From Methylobacter sp. (GTDB lineage Bacteria; Pseudomonadota; Gammaproteobacteria; Methylococcales; Methylomonadaceae), in assembly GCA_030655535.1 (NCBI GenBank), contig JAURVK010000010.1, positions 1 through 61,907 of the forward strand: a DNA stretch of 61,907 bases, given 5' to 3'. Position 1 is the first letter of the stretch. Each line of letters opens with the position of its first letter. Made by a program: the position numbers and the translations under genes. The notes beneath the pieces were generated by a model. It had not been told where the DNA came from, did no database searches, and saw nothing but the letters and a program-made list of their open reading frames with translations. This document shows positions 17,092 through 27,946 of this stretch, piece after piece.

Positions 17092-18588
17092 ATGAAAATA
17101 TCTAAACTTACACTGGCAATCGCTACCGTTTTAGGTGCGAGCGCATCGGCTAGCGCTTTTGCCATGGATCTGTATGTTGATACCAAAACCAAGCAGATTT
17201 ATGCGGAACCGGGTAGTGGTCGTGAGCTGATGGGTTCTTTCGAGAGGGTTCAGGATGCTCCTGCGAAAACAGCCGAGAAATCAGACAAAGCGGAAATTGC
17301 CGCTATTCGTGAAGATTTAGCTTTAAAGCAGAATGAAATCAAGGCCCTGGAAGAGCATGTGGTGGCTAGTAGAGAAGAAAGAGCCAAGAACGATGAGAAA
17401 TGGTTTAATAAAATCAGTATGCGCGGTTACACCCAGCTTCGCTACAACCAACCTCTATCGGGCGACCGCACTTCATCAGACCCGGAGTTGAAATCAGTGG
17501 GTGACAGCAGCATTAAAGATAATAGCGGCTTTAGTTTTCGCCGCGTTCGCCTGGTATTTTCCGGCGATGTGAATGAATATGTGTCTTTATATCTGCAACC
17601 GGATTTTGCTTCCAATGTTAGCGATAGCCAGCAACATTTCGTGCAACTACGCGACGCCTATGCGGATTTGGCCTTTGACAAAAAACATGAATATCGCATT
17701 CGCGCCGGTCAATCGAAAGTGCCATTCGGCTGGGAAAATTTACAGTCTTCGCAAAACCGTCTATCGCTTGATCGTAACGATGCCCTTAACAGCGCCGTGC
17801 CGAGCGAGCGGGATCTGGGTCTGTTCGCATACTGGACGCCTGAGCATGTACAAAAGCTCTGGAAAGACTTAACTAAGAAAGGCTTAAAAACATCGGGGGA
17901 TTATGGCATCGCGGGCGTGGGTGTTTATAACGGGCAGGGTATTAACCGCGCTGAAACCAACGACGATTTATATGCTATTGCTCGTGCCACCTATCCGATT
18001 GAGTTGAATTTCCTGGGCTACCCTTTTAAAGGACAGGTACTGGAAGTGGGCGCTGCGGCATTATCAGGTCAATTTAGTTCGACTACGGCCGACATGACCC
18101 TATTGGGTAGCGGTAAAAAAATATTAAAGGCAGATCTTGATAAAACGCTTATAAGGGACAAAACTGTACGAGAAGACCGGGTCGGTGTGCACGCCATCCT
18201 TTTCCCTCAACCATTTGGCTTACAGGCAGAATGGAACTGGGGTAAAGGCGGAACCTTGAATCCGGACGGTAATGGCGGTAAAGGCTCTTTTGAAAGCCAA
18301 GACCTGAGAGGCGGTTATGTACAGGCCAGTTACAAGATTGATAAGGTATTCCGTGCCGATGGTGTGCTGATTCCTTATGCCAAGTGGCAAACTTACCGTG
18401 GCGCCTGGAAAGGCGCAAACAATTCGCCGCGGATTTCGACAGATGAAATTGAAGTCGGTGTGGAATATCAGATTATGAAAGCGCTGGAATTAACCCTGGC
18501 TTATTCAACCATGGATCGAACCAACACCAGTAATCTAGGCCAAGCTTCCGGAGACCTTGGAAGAGCGCAGTTGCAATGGAATTACTAA
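17092..18588 (+). CDS. Phosphate-selective porin (OprP/OprO family)
   Basis: Signal peptide, N-terminal coiled coil, FRRVRLVFSGDVNEYVSLYLQPDFAS, QLRDAYADL, RIRAGQSKVPFGWENLQSSQNR. Confidence 0.88.
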   Translation: MKISKLTLAIATVLGASASASAFAMDLYVDTKTKQIYAEPGSGRELMGSFERVQDAPAKTAEKSDKAEIAAIREDLALKQNEIKALEEHVVASREERAKNDEKWFNKISMRGYTQLRYNQPLSGDRTSSDPELKSVGDSSIKDNSGFSFRRVRLVFSGDVNEYVSLYLQPDFASNVSDSQQHFVQLRDAYADLAFDKKHEYRIRAGQSKVPFGWENLQSSQNRLSLDRNDALNSAVPSERDLGLFAYWTPEHVQKLWKDLTKKGLKTSGDYGIAGVGVYNGQGINRAETNDDLYAIARATYPIELNFLGYPFKGQVLEVGAAALSGQFSSTTADMTLLGSGKKILKADLDKTLIRDKTVREDRVGVHAILFPQPFGLQAEWNWGKGGTLNPDGNGGKGSFESQDLRGGYVQASYKIDKVFRADGVLIPYAKWQTYRGAWKGANNSPRISTDEIEVGVEYQIMKALELTLAYSTMDRTNTSNLGQASGDLGRAQLQWNY

Positions 18589-18627
18589 TTTCAGGTTTAC
18601 CTGAGTTCTTGTAAAGGTTAGCTTACA

Positions 18628-18664
18628 AAGCCGCACTGGGTAATTCATTGCGGCTTTTTTTTAT
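18628..18664 (+). terminator. Rho-independent terminator after the porin gene
   Basis: AAGCCGCA...TGCGGCTT followed by T-tract. Confidence 0.85.
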
Positions 18665-18858
18665 AGTACGAGGTCGGCGCGCTTTTCTGCCCAACTCAAT
18701 TGCTTAGCAAATTCATCGATGTAGGGTGTTAATTTATAACCGTCTTCTGTTTCCGTTAAATACAGTTTATCGCCCTTATCGAGGCGTAAACGATTAAGCG
18801 CTTCTTTTGGCGGAATCACTCCTGCCGAATTACCAATACGACGAATCGCTAATTCCAT
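18661..18858 (-). CDS. AbrB/MazE-family antitoxin-like protein
   Basis: MELAIRRIGNSAGVIPPKEALNRLRLDKGDKLYLTETEDGYKLTPY. Confidence 0.8.
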   Translation of the reverse strand: MELAIRRIGNSAGVIPPKEALNRLRLDKGDKLYLTETEDGYKLTPYIDEFAKQLSWAEKRADLVL

Positions 18859-18925
18859 AAATCACCTCGGGAATGTTATTACAATTGTTGCTACTTAGTA
18901 TAAGGCAATTTTTGTAACTGGGGTA

Positions 18926-18993
18926 GGGCGCGCCATGCGCGCCAAAGGATAGTAAGATTATTCAAAAAAGGCGCGCGTGGCGCGCTCTACGCC
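18926..18993. repeat. Inverted pair of GGCGCGC(A/G)TGGCGCGC REP-like units
   Basis: GGGCGCGCCATGCGCGCC and GGCGCGCGTGGCGCGCTCTACGCC in opposite orientation. Confidence 0.65.
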
Positions 18994-19014
18994 TTGTCTA
19001 TAAACCCGATATTC

Positions 19015-19335
19015 TCAGTCATGGCCCATTACTTTTAGCTGGGCGCGCAGGTTTTCAAGCTCTTCGATCAAGTCCAGCGCCAGTGCAATACCGGCCAGGT
19101 TAACGCCCAGATCGTGCTGTAACCTGAGCGCGGAACGCACCCGCACCAGACTGGCTCCTGAAAAACGCCATAAATGTATCTCATCGCCTTGCGGCTCGAT
19201 AATGCTTTCTTCAACCAGGCTGATAACCCATTCTGCTTGGACGCCGCAAGCATGGCACAATTGTTCCAAGCTCAGACTGTCATCTTCGATCACTGTGCCG
19301 GTATGTACTGGCAATAAGTCATGTGAATTCATCAA
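19015..19335 (-). CDS. cbpM: Chaperone modulator CbpM
   Basis: MerR-like CbpM: LCHACGVQAEWVISLVEEGI-like, LRLQHDLGVNLAGIALALDLIEEL; adjacent to cbpA. Confidence 0.85.
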   Translation of the reverse strand: MMNSHDLLPVHTGTVIEDDSLSLEQLCHACGVQAEWVISLVEESIIEPQGDEIHLWRFSGASLVRVRSALRLQHDLGVNLAGIALALDLIEELENLRAQLKVMGHD

Positions 19336-19517
19336 ATTTCTTCGCTATTCTGAAACCTCCCCCTTCAGGGGGATTATTTGAGTTTGACAACGATGCACCG
19401 GCATCGTTATCCTTTGTGGCAACTTCCTCGTTCACGGGGAGGAACAATCCACCGACCTCTATCCGTCGGCGGTTGTCACTCGATGGATGAGGTCGGGTGT
19501 GGATTGAAACATTAGTT

Positions 19518-20453
19518 TTATACCCCCAAAGATAGGCGCGGATTAAAATCGAGTTCTTGCTGCATTTTTTGGTAAATTGCCTTGGCGCGCTCGGTGTTTA
19601 CAGGCGGCAGCGCGATTTGCAGCACGACGAAGAAATCGCCCGGTGTTTTGGCCGGTAGTCCACGACCTTTTAAGCGCAGTTTTGTGCCTTGTCGGGAATT
19701 GGGCGGTATTTTCAGGTCAACATTGCCTTCCGGTGTAGGCGCTTTGATTTTAGCACCTAAGGCCGCCTCCCAAGGCGTGACCGGCAAATCCAGATAAATA
19801 TCGGTTTCTGAAACTCGATACAGCGGGTGGCTGTTAAAGGCTATTTCAAGCAGCAGGTCGCCGGCTTTACCGCCGCCTGAGCCGGGGTCGCCCTGACCTG
19901 ACAGGCGTATGTGTTGTCCGGGTTTAATGCCTTTGGGGATTTTGATGTTCAGGCTACGGTGCTTGACCTGTATATAGCCTTGCGCATCCATTCCCGGGGT
20001 GCTGAGGGAAATATTGCGGGTCGCACCCTGGATGCTGTCTTCCAGATCGATGTAAATTTTTGCATGACTGTCCGATCCCCGCATATGGAAGCCGCGCGAC
20101 CCCTGACCGGATGGGCGGAATCCGGCGCGACCGAATAATTGTTCAAAAAAATCGCTAAAGGCGCCGGCATCGCCGCCGCCTTTGAATTCGAAGCCTTCAT
20201 TCCAGTTTGGCGGCGGCCTGAATTCCTCTCCGGCTTTCCAGTTCGTGCCCAGTTTATCGTAAGCGGCTCTTTTTTGAGGATCCTTGAGTACTTCGTAAGC
20301 CTCACCCAGTTCCTTGAATTTTGCCTCGGCATCCTTTTCCTTGCTGACATCGGGATGATACTTGCGCGCCAGTTTACGATAGGCGCGCTTGACTTCGTCC
20401 TGAGTGGAGGTTCTGGATAGCCCCATGATTTTGTAGTAATCTTTATATTGCAT
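19518..20453 (-). CDS. cbpA: DnaJ-class curved-DNA-binding protein CbpA
   Basis: J-domain MQYKDYYKIMGLSRTSTQDEVKRAYRKLARKYHPDVSKE; G/F region and DnaJ C-terminal domain. Confidence 0.93.
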   Translation of the reverse strand: MQYKDYYKIMGLSRTSTQDEVKRAYRKLARKYHPDVSKEKDAEAKFKELGEAYEVLKDPQKRAAYDKLGTNWKAGEEFRPPPNWNEGFEFKGGGDAGAFSDFFEQLFGRAGFRPSGQGSRGFHMRGSDSHAKIYIDLEDSIQGATRNISLSTPGMDAQGYIQVKHRSLNIKIPKGIKPGQHIRLSGQGDPGSGGGKAGDLLLEIAFNSHPLYRVSETDIYLDLPVTPWEAALGAKIKAPTPEGNVDLKIPPNSRQGTKLRLKGRGLPAKTPGDFFVVLQIALPPVNTERAKAIYQKMQQELDFNPRLSLGV

Positions 20454-20650
20454 GTCGCCCGTCCGATGACGTGAATTTGCCTGGAAAATCATATGCCCAC
20501 ATTATTGCGTACTCAGACACCAATATAATAGAACGCGGATGACGCTGATAATTAAGATAAAAATAAGATTTTTCTTGAATTATCCGCGTCGCCTAAAGGC
20601 ACCTTCTTTTGGCATCTGCGTTTCATTTTTCTAACTGCTGAATTACGCTT

Positions 20651-21244
20651 TCAGCTTATGCGACTTGCCCGATAGGCGCGCATTAAGGCGACAAATGCCA
20701 GAAAATCGTACAGGCCGTGAATCACTATTGGAATTAATAAGTTCCTGTCGCCGCTATAATCCATCGCTAAGCTTAAATAAATCCCCACTAAAGTCGCCAG
20801 CACCGCATAAAGCGGGGTCACGGCATGAGCCAGTCCAAAAATAATATTAGTAACGATCAGGCCGGCGGTCATTCCCCTGGACGATTCTATCCAGGGCTGG
20901 ATAACGCCGCGAAACAGCAGCTCTTCGGATAGTCCGGCAATCGATGCCAGTATCAATAAATCGGTCCAGTGATAACGCTGCAAGCTGGGGCCTAAAGTTT
21001 CAAACAGCAGGTTTTTAATCTTGATGACCGATTCTATCTGCATTTGCTCTAGGCTTAACAGCAATAAAAATAAAGGCATAGCCCCTATTACGCCGTAAGC
21101 GATGGCGGTTTCTGAAAAATGCAGGTAAGCGAAAGGCTTGATGTTCGCGAGCCAGCCTAAAGCTATCGCGACCGGAATCAGCGCCGCTTCAAAAGAACAG
21201 GCCTTTTTAAAAAAATCGCCGGGCTTGAACGAAGATTTATCCAT
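20651..21244 (-). CDS. CPBP family intramembrane metalloprotease
   Basis: SEELLFRGVIQPW, GLAHAVTPLYAVLATLVGIYL, HGLYDFLAF. Confidence 0.9.
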   Translation of the reverse strand: MDKSSFKPGDFFKKACSFEAALIPVAIALGWLANIKPFAYLHFSETAIAYGVIGAMPLFLLLLSLEQMQIESVIKIKNLLFETLGPSLQRYHWTDLLILASIAGLSEELLFRGVIQPWIESSRGMTAGLIVTNIIFGLAHAVTPLYAVLATLVGIYLSLAMDYSGDRNLLIPIVIHGLYDFLAFVALMRAYRASRIS

Positions 21245-21347
21245 GGGTTTTATTTGCGCAGTAAGAGCAGTAAGAGCAGTAAGAAAAGAACATTCTAATC
21301 AAAAATGGTTAAAATAGTCGTTTTGATTGATTACTGCGACTGATCCT

Positions 21348-21605
21348 ATGCTGTGTTTTATTTATAAAAGCCTGAGAAAAGAACATCTTTATTTGTATGT
21401 CGATAAAAAAGACGATTTTTCAAAGGTGCCGGAAGCGCTGTTCAACAGCTTTGGCAAAATGGAATTTGTGATGGATCTGGAGTTGACGCCGGAACGCAAA
21501 CTGGCCAAGGAAGAAGCCGGGAAAGTTATCGATAGCCTGACGGCGAAAGGTTTTTTTGTGCAGCTGCCGCCGGTTCACCTGCCGATGCCGTTGAAGATTC
21601 AATAG
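21348..21605 (+). CDS. YcgL domain protein
   Basis: MLCFIYKSLRKEHLYLYVDKKDDFSKVPEALFNSFG...GFFVQLPP. Confidence 0.88.
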   Translation: MLCFIYKSLRKEHLYLYVDKKDDFSKVPEALFNSFGKMEFVMDLELTPERKLAKEEAGKVIDSLTAKGFFVQLPPVHLPMPLKIQ

Positions 21606-21616
21606 CTTGGGCTGAT

Positions 21617-21655
21617 AAAGGGCGACTGTAGCAAGCCCCTCTCAAAGCGTGTTGA
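21617..21655 (+). repeat. Left arm of ~40-bp inverted repeat flanking a two-gene minus-strand segment
   Basis: AAAGGGCGACTGTAGCAAGCCCCTCTCAAAGCGTGTTGA matches the reverse complement of 22648-22689. Confidence 0.75.
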
Positions 21656-21784
21656 ATTTTTAGTTGAAACTCACCGTCGGCTTACGACGGTGATAAGCAT
21701 TGGAGGTGGTTTGTGAGTAAACCGGCTTAAGGTGTGGCAATGTAATTATTAGAATATTTATGTTGAGCTACCGCGCATAAAACT

Positions 21785-21979
21785 TTACAGTTTAAATTTT
21801 TGCATTTGATCATAAATGTCCATAGATTTAGCGTGACTATCTATCATTTGTTTTGTTTGTGCTTCAAGGGTTGATTCATCTGCGCTTCCACCTTGTAATA
21901 ATGCGTCTAGCATTTTTGTTGCAGAGAGCTCGTTGTTCAGTGCTACTGTGTACTCTTCGAGTAATTGATTATAGGTCAT
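21785..21979 (-). CDS. Hypothetical 64-aa protein
   Basis: MTYNQLLEEYTVALNNELSATKMLDALLQGG...; isolated ORF with plausible start. Confidence 0.5.
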   Translation of the reverse strand: MTYNQLLEEYTVALNNELSATKMLDALLQGGSADESTLEAQTKQMIDSHAKSMDIYDQMQKFKL

Positions 21980-22066
21980 TTTTTTATCAAATCAGAAGTG
22001 GTTTATGTTTGAACTGTAAAATTAACAATTAAAAATAGTTATTGCTCTACCTTAGTTAAATCCGAG

Positions 22067-22453
22067 TTATTTAGGAGTGCCATTTGGAAGGTATCCATTT
22101 TTATTTGCATCAAGACAAAGTCTATAAGTATCCGACCAAACCTTATCGGAGCCAGCTTTTGGGGCAGCTACATATAATTTGTGACCTTGAGTTAGCTTTA
22201 TTTCGATTCGACGGACAGCCTCATCTAATAATGGCGTTCTTTTTGCTTTTGAGTCGATTTTTGGGGTCGCTTCTTCAAGGGTTCTATTAATACCGTTTTC
22301 AATAGAAATGCCTTTGCTAGCATCTATATATCCATCTAAAATAAAATCAGAAGCAATACTGCAATCAGCCTCCAGCGCTTCTTTTGCTGTCCTTGCTGCA
22401 ACATTGCTGCTAAGCAAAATCATCATTAATATTGACGCGTATAAAATTTTCAA
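22067..22453 (-). CDS. Exported hypothetical protein (Rap1a/Tai-immunity-like fold possible)
   Basis: Signal peptide; two Cys (DCSIASDFILDGYIDA...YRLCLDAN); family assignment tentative. Confidence 0.5.
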   Translation of the reverse strand: MKILYASILMMILLSSNVAARTAKEALEADCSIASDFILDGYIDASKGISIENGINRTLEEATPKIDSKAKRTPLLDEAVRRIEIKLTQGHKLYVAAPKAGSDKVWSDTYRLCLDANKNGYLPNGTPK

Positions 22454-22647
22454 CTCATTCCCCTTATTGCATAGTTACTATGGAATTGTCATGTTTCAAC
22501 AAGATAGATTGATCGCAACTATAACATAATCTGGTGCCGCACGTAGTGGCCGCTATATGTAGATGTTATAAGGTGGTCGATACCTAATGATGACCAATGT
22601 CTATTTCTTGTCGATAACGTAAGTTAGTAGTTTTACCCTTAAAAAAA

Positions 22648-22689
22648 TCAACACACTTTGAGAGTGGCTTGCGACTGTAGTCGCCCTTT
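22648..22689 (-). repeat. Right arm of the inverted repeat
   Basis: TCAACACACTTTGAGAGTGGCTTGCGACTGTAGTCGCCCTTT. Confidence 0.75.
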
Positions 22690-22694
22690 GTAAT

Positions 22695-23261
22695 TTACGC
22701 TTTCGGCAAGGTTACGCCGGTCTGTCCCTGATACTTGCCGCCCCGGTCTTTGTAAGAGGTTTCGCAAACCTCGTCGCCGCCGAAAAACAGCATTTGAGCC
22801 ACGCCTTCATTGGCATAGATTTTTGCGGGCAGCGTCGTGGTATTGGAAAATTCCAGCGTCACATGACCTTCCCATTCCGGCTCTAAAGGCGTTACATTCA
22901 CAATGATGCCGCATCTTGCATAAGTCGATTTTCCCAGACAAATTGTTAATACGTCGCGTGGAATGCGGAAATATTCGACCGTTCTGGCCAAGGCGAATGA
23001 GTTTGGCGGAATAATGCAGACATCGGACTTAACATCGACAAAGCTGTTCGAGTCGAAGTCTTTGGGATCGACAATGGCGGAATTGATATTGGTGAAAATC
23101 TTGAATTCGTCTGAACAGCGGACATCATAGCCGTAACTGGAGGTGCCGTAGGAAATGACCCGGCCGCGTTCCGAGTCCCTGACCTGGCCGCTTTCAAACG
23201 GCTCTATCATGCCCTGTTGTTCCGCCATGCGGCGTATCCACTTGTCCGACTTAATGCTCAT
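22695..23261 (-). CDS. dcd: dCTP deaminase
   Basis: [61 protein letters not shown]. Confidence 0.98.
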   Translation of the reverse strand: MSIKSDKWIRRMAEQQGMIEPFESGQVRDSERGRVISYGTSSYGYDVRCSDEFKIFTNINSAIVDPKDFDSNSFVDVKSDVCIIPPNSFALARTVEYFRIPRDVLTICLGKSTYARCGIIVNVTPLEPEWEGHVTLEFSNTTTLPAKIYANEGVAQMLFFGGDEVCETSYKDRGGKYQGQTGVTLPKA

Positions 23262-23373
23262 GCTCTACTAACTACTCAGTGTATTAAAACGTCCAATTTT
23301 CACACAGAGAGGGGATAGGCACAAGGCCAAAGGCGAAAGGCGAAGGCAGCCGTGTTTTCCTTGCGCCTGTTTT

Positions 23374-24471
23374 TCAGGTATTTTGCACGACGATCTTGGG
23401 AAACTTCGTGGTGAAATCCTTAGCCTTCAGCGCCAGTCTGGCCGCCGTTTTACGCGCGATTTGTTTATAAATTTGCGCAGGCCGCCCCTCAGGGTCGGCA
23501 ACCACGGTCGGCCTGCCGGAATCGGCAAATTGTCGGATGTTAATGTCCAAAGGCAGGGAGCCGAGAAACTCGATTCTGTTGCGCTCTGCCATCGCCAATC
23601 CGCCGCCTTCGCCGAAAATGGCTTCTTCGTGGCCGCAGTTGCTGCAAATATGCATGCTCATATTTTCAACCAGACCCAGTACCGGCACGTTGACCTTCTC
23701 GAACATCCCTAAGCCGCGCTGGGCGTCAATCAGTGCAATATCCTGCGGCGTGGTGACAATAATCGCGCCGCTGACCGGGATCTGCTGGGACAGGGTTAGC
23801 TGAATATCGCCGGTACCCGGCGGTAAATCGACAATCAAATAATCCAGGTTGTCCCAGTTGGTGTCTTTAAGCAGTTGCTGCAAGGCCGTCGTGACCATCG
23901 GGCCGCGCCAGATCATGGCTTGATCGGCTTCCACCAGATAGCCGATTGAAATGGTCTGTATGCCGTAAGCGACCTTAGGCATCATGGTTTTCTGGTCTTT
24001 ACTTTCAGGATAGCCGGAAAGCCCGAGCATCATCGGGATGCTGGGTCCGTAAATGTCCGCGTCCAGAATGCCGACATTAGCGCCTTCTGCGGCCAGCGCC
24101 AGAGCCAGATTGACCGCCGTCGTCGATTTGCCCACGCCGCCTTTGCCGGATGCCACCGCGATAATGTTTTTGACGTTGGGCAGCGGTTTCAATGCCTGTT
24201 GTACCGCATGGGAAACGATTTTTACGCTCACTTCAACGCTGACATCGCCGATACCGGCCAGTGTTTTCAGATGGTCTTCAAGCTCAGCTTTAAGTTCGGC
24301 TAGGTAGCTTTTGGCCGGATAGCCCAACTCCAGTTTAATACTGACGTCGTTGCCATCTACCGTAATGGCTTTGACCGATTTTGCAGAAACCAGATCGGCT
24401 CCATTGTGGGGGTCGATAAATGTTTGCAGTAGATCTTCTACATCAGTTTTTTCGATGCTCGTCATGCCCAT
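23374..24471 (-). CDS. apbC: Iron-sulfur cluster carrier ATPase Mrp/ApbC
   Basis: IAVASGKGGVGKSTTAVNLALALAAEGANVGILDADIYGPSIP. Confidence 0.97.
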   Translation of the reverse strand: MGMTSIEKTDVEDLLQTFIDPHNGADLVSAKSVKAITVDGNDVSIKLELGYPAKSYLAELKAELEDHLKTLAGIGDVSVEVSVKIVSHAVQQALKPLPNVKNIIAVASGKGGVGKSTTAVNLALALAAEGANVGILDADIYGPSIPMMLGLSGYPESKDQKTMMPKVAYGIQTISIGYLVEADQAMIWRGPMVTTALQQLLKDTNWDNLDYLIVDLPPGTGDIQLTLSQQIPVSGAIIVTTPQDIALIDAQRGLGMFEKVNVPVLGLVENMSMHICSNCGHEEAIFGEGGGLAMAERNRIEFLGSLPLDINIRQFADSGRPTVVADPEGRPAQIYKQIARKTAARLALKAKDFTTKFPKIVVQNT

Positions 24472-24654
24472 GCTCCCTAGTTGTAATAAAATACGCCTGA
24501 TTAATAACCAAGTACCAGACTCAAGATATGGGTTATTTTACCGATTTCAACGCACTATTGCACTTATTAGCGGCTTGATAATCACTGATTGCCTTTATTT
24601 TATGCCATAATACAAAGCTGTTTTTGCCTTCGAATTGTTTGCACTTTTTACACT

Positions 24655-26673
24655 ATGTCAGATAGAAAAATTCTCGTCACCAGCGCACTGCCTTACGCCA
24701 ACGGCCCGATTCATCTCGGTCATCTGGTTGAATATATCCAGACGGATATTTGGGTGCGTTTCCAGAAACAACGCGGCAACCTCTGCTATTACGTTTGCGC
24801 GGACGACACCCACGGCACGCCGATCATGCTCAGGGCGGATCGCGAAGGCATCACTCCGGAACAACTGATCGCCCAAGTCGGCGAGGAACATTTGGCCGAC
24901 TTTACCGAATTCGGCGTGGAATTCGATAATTACCACAGCACCCATTCCGAAGAAAACAAAGCGCTCTCGTCGCTGATTTACGAGCGTTTGCGCGATGCCG
25001 GACACATCAGCTCTCGCAGCATTACCCAGGCCTTCGATCCGGTTAAGAACATGTTTTTGTCCGATCGTTTTATCAAAGGCGAATGCCCAAAATGCGGAGC
25101 ACTCGATCAATACGGCGACAGCTGCGAAGCGTGCGGCGCAACTTACTCGCCTACCGAACTGAAAAACGCGGTTTCGGCGATTTCAGGCGCAAAGCCGGTC
25201 GATAAAGATTCGGTACATTATTTTTTCGATCTGGCCAACTTTAGCGACATGCTTCGCGACTGGACTCACGCCGGTCATTTGCAACCCGAAGTCAGCAACA
25301 AATTGGCCGAATGGCTGGACGGCGGTTTGCAGCAATGGGACATAAGCCGCGATGCGCCGTATTTCGGCTTTGAAATCCCCGACGCGCCCGGCAAATATTT
25401 TTATGTCTGGCTGGATGCGCCGATCGGTTACATGGCCAGTTTTAAAAACCTGTGCGATAAGCAGGGACTTGATTTTAACGAGTTCTGGAGCAAAAACAGC
25501 GACGCCGAGCTGTATCATTTTATCGGCAAAGACATCATCTATTTCCACGCCCTGTTCTGGCCTGCGATGCTCAACGGTGCGCACTTCAGGACGCCCAGTG
25601 CTATTTTTGCGCACGGCTTCTTAACCGTGAACGGCGAAAAAATGTCCAAATCGCGCGGCACCTTTATCAAAGCCAGAACCTATCTGGATCACCTGAATCC
25701 CGAATACCTGCGCTATTATTTTGCCGCCAAGCTCAGCGCCGGGGTCGATGATCTGGATTTGAATTTTGACGATTTCAGCCAGCGGGTTAATTCCGATCTG
25801 GTCGGCAAAGTGGTTAATATCGCCAGTCGTTGCAGCGGTTTTATCGCCAAACGCTTTGATAATAAGTTGTCGGAACAATGTTCGGAACAGGCGCTGTTCC
25901 ATGAATTCGTTACGGCCAACGAACAAATTGCCGAGCTTTACGAGGCCCGGGAATTCGGCAAAGCCATGCGCGAGATCATGGCATTGGCAGACAAAGCCAA
26001 CCAGTATATCGACGAGAAAAAGCCCTGGCTGATCGCCAAGGAAGAAGGCAGAGATCAAGAACTGCATGAAGTCTGTTCCATGGGACTCAACTTGTTCCGG
26101 TTACTGGCTGTTTATTTAAAGCCGGTGCTGCCGGTGTTGGCAGGCAATGCGGAGAGTTTTTTAAACATCGAATCCCAAGCTTGGCCGGTTGGTACTCAGC
26201 CATTATTAAGCCATACAATCAATGAATTCAAGCCGTTGATGACAAGGGTTGACGCCGACAAAATCGTGGCGATTGTCGATGCGTCCAAAGAACATCTGGA
26301 AAAAACAGCCGAAGCTCCTACAGAAAGAAAATACGAACCGATCGCCGACACCATCGAATTTGACGATTTTGCCAAGCTGGATTTGCGTATCGGTCGAATC
26401 ATCAAGGCCGATCATGTCGAAGGTGCAGACAAATTATTGCAGTTGACCGTGGATATCGGCGATGAAATCCGCAACATCTTTGCCGGGATTAAATCCGCCT
26501 ACAGCCCGGAAGAGCTGGAAGGAAAATTAACCCTGGTCATCGCCAATCTTGCGCCGAGGAAAATGCGTTTCGGTCTGTCCGAAGGCATGGTGCTGGCCGC
26601 AGGCCCCGGCGGCAAGGACATTTGGGTTTTGAGTCCCGATGAAGGCGCTCAGCCGGGGATGCGGGTTAAATAA
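24655..26673 (+). CDS. metG: Methionyl-tRNA synthetase (with C-terminal tRNA-binding domain)
   Basis: [68 protein letters not shown]. Confidence 0.99.
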   Translation: MSDRKILVTSALPYANGPIHLGHLVEYIQTDIWVRFQKQRGNLCYYVCADDTHGTPIMLRADREGITPEQLIAQVGEEHLADFTEFGVEFDNYHSTHSEENKALSSLIYERLRDAGHISSRSITQAFDPVKNMFLSDRFIKGECPKCGALDQYGDSCEACGATYSPTELKNAVSAISGAKPVDKDSVHYFFDLANFSDMLRDWTHAGHLQPEVSNKLAEWLDGGLQQWDISRDAPYFGFEIPDAPGKYFYVWLDAPIGYMASFKNLCDKQGLDFNEFWSKNSDAELYHFIGKDIIYFHALFWPAMLNGAHFRTPSAIFAHGFLTVNGEKMSKSRGTFIKARTYLDHLNPEYLRYYFAAKLSAGVDDLDLNFDDFSQRVNSDLVGKVVNIASRCSGFIAKRFDNKLSEQCSEQALFHEFVTANEQIAELYEAREFGKAMREIMALADKANQYIDEKKPWLIAKEEGRDQELHEVCSMGLNLFRLLAVYLKPVLPVLAGNAESFLNIESQAWPVGTQPLLSHTINEFKPLMTRVDADKIVAIVDASKEHLEKTAEAPTERKYEPIADTIEFDDFAKLDLRIGRIIKADHVEGADKLLQLTVDIGDEIRNIFAGIKSAYSPEELEGKLTLVIANLAPRKMRFGLSEGMVLAAGPGGKDIWVLSPDEGAQPGMRVK

Positions 26674-26742
26674 CTTCGTTATCGTTCCCACGCAGCGTGT
26701 CACTGCCATTAAATTAAACAGATTAGACAAAATAATTGCTAA

Positions 26743-26813
26743 TGTGGCGGCGACTTTAGTCGCCGATTGAGTGCTAGGTTGTTACTGACTGGGCGCCTTG
26801 CGTCGCCCCCACA
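26743..26813. repeat. REP/BIME-like element TGTGGCGGCGACTTTAGTCGCC...GGGCGCCTTGCGTCGCCCCCACA
   Basis: Palindromic ends; internal spacer matches the reverse complement of the 37815 copy. Confidence 0.75.
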
Positions 26814-26910
26814 ATCAGATTCATGCCTTAACTTAATAGCAGTGACGCTCCCGAGTGGGAACTATTACTAAATTTGTTTGCCTAATCGGCGCGACGAGAA
26901 TTCCCAAAAC

Positions 26911-27501
26911 ATGCCTGTTTCACCTGAGCCCCCCACCTTGATCGACCAAATCAACGCGTTACTGCCGCAGACCCAATGCGGCCAATGCAGCTTCCAGGGC
27001 TGCCGCCCTTACGCCGAGGCCATAGCCTCCGGCGCGGCGGACATCAATCAGTGTCCGCCGGGCGGAGACCAAGGCATAAGTGATCTGGCCGATTTATTGG
27101 GCGTCTCTTCCAAACCGTTAAATACCGAATTCGGTCAGCACAAGCCTGCAAGCGTTGCGTTTATTATTGAACAAGACTGCATCGGCTGCGTTAAATGTAT
27201 CGCTGCCTGTCCGGTCGATGCGATAGTGGGCGCGGCAAAATTCATGCACACGGTTATCGCCTCGGAATGTACCGGCTGTGAATTGTGTGTAGCGCCTTGT
27301 CCGGTCGATTGCATCGTCATGCAGCCCGCGCCGGTCAACAATACCGAAGGGCTAAGGGCGCAAAAATCCGCACAGGCGAAACGGCGCTACGATGCGCGCT
27401 GTTTGCGCAAGGAAAAACAAGAGCTTGAGAAAGCAGAGCGCGCGAAAAAGAAAAAGCTGGCATTGCTAAAGAGTGCGGTTGGACTGGGGAACGAAACCTA
27501 A
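26911..27501 (+). CDS. rnfB: RnfB/RsxB-type electron transport ferredoxin subunit
   Basis: [22 protein letters not shown]...CPPGG; two 4Fe-4S motifs [32 protein letters not shown]. Confidence 0.9.
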   Translation: MPVSPEPPTLIDQINALLPQTQCGQCSFQGCRPYAEAIASGAADINQCPPGGDQGISDLADLLGVSSKPLNTEFGQHKPASVAFIIEQDCIGCVKCIAACPVDAIVGAAKFMHTVIASECTGCELCVAPCPVDCIVMQPAPVNNTEGLRAQKSAQAKRRYDARCLRKEKQELEKAERAKKKKLALLKSAVGLGNET

Positions 27502-27597
27502 TATTGATAGCATTAATCGTTGCGTTATTTTAGTTAAGCAAGCGGGTAGAAACTGTAATAAACTAACACCAGTTTTTATTTTTTAACGAGTCACTTT

Positions 27598-27933
27598 ATG
27601 CGACGTTTTATTCTACTGAGTTTGCTGGCCTTTCCGGTATATGCTGTCGACGAGCAACCGCCGACGCTTGAGGCTGTGCCGGAGGCGCCGAAACCGCCTA
27701 TGCCTGTGCAAAACGGCGAAACCATGGAGCCCGACATTACCATTATTCGTAAAGGTAAGGAGACCATTCAGGAATTCCGCCGTGGCGGCAGGCTTTATAT
27801 GATTAAAGTGGTACCGGCTGTCGGCCCGCCTTATTATTTTCTCGATACCAATGGCGACGGTAAAATGGATGTACGCCGCAGCGATCTGGACAGAGACTCT
27901 GAAATCAATATGTGGAAGCTGTTGGAATGGTAG
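27598..27933 (+). CDS. DUF2782 family protein
   Basis: Signal peptide; EPDITIIRKGKETIQEFRRGGRLYMIKVVPAVGPPYYFLDTNGDG. Confidence 0.85.
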   Translation: MRRFILLSLLAFPVYAVDEQPPTLEAVPEAPKPPMPVQNGETMEPDITIIRKGKETIQEFRRGGRLYMIKVVPAVGPPYYFLDTNGDGKMDVRRSDLDRDSEINMWKLLEW

Positions 27934-27946
27934 TCGCTTAAAATCA

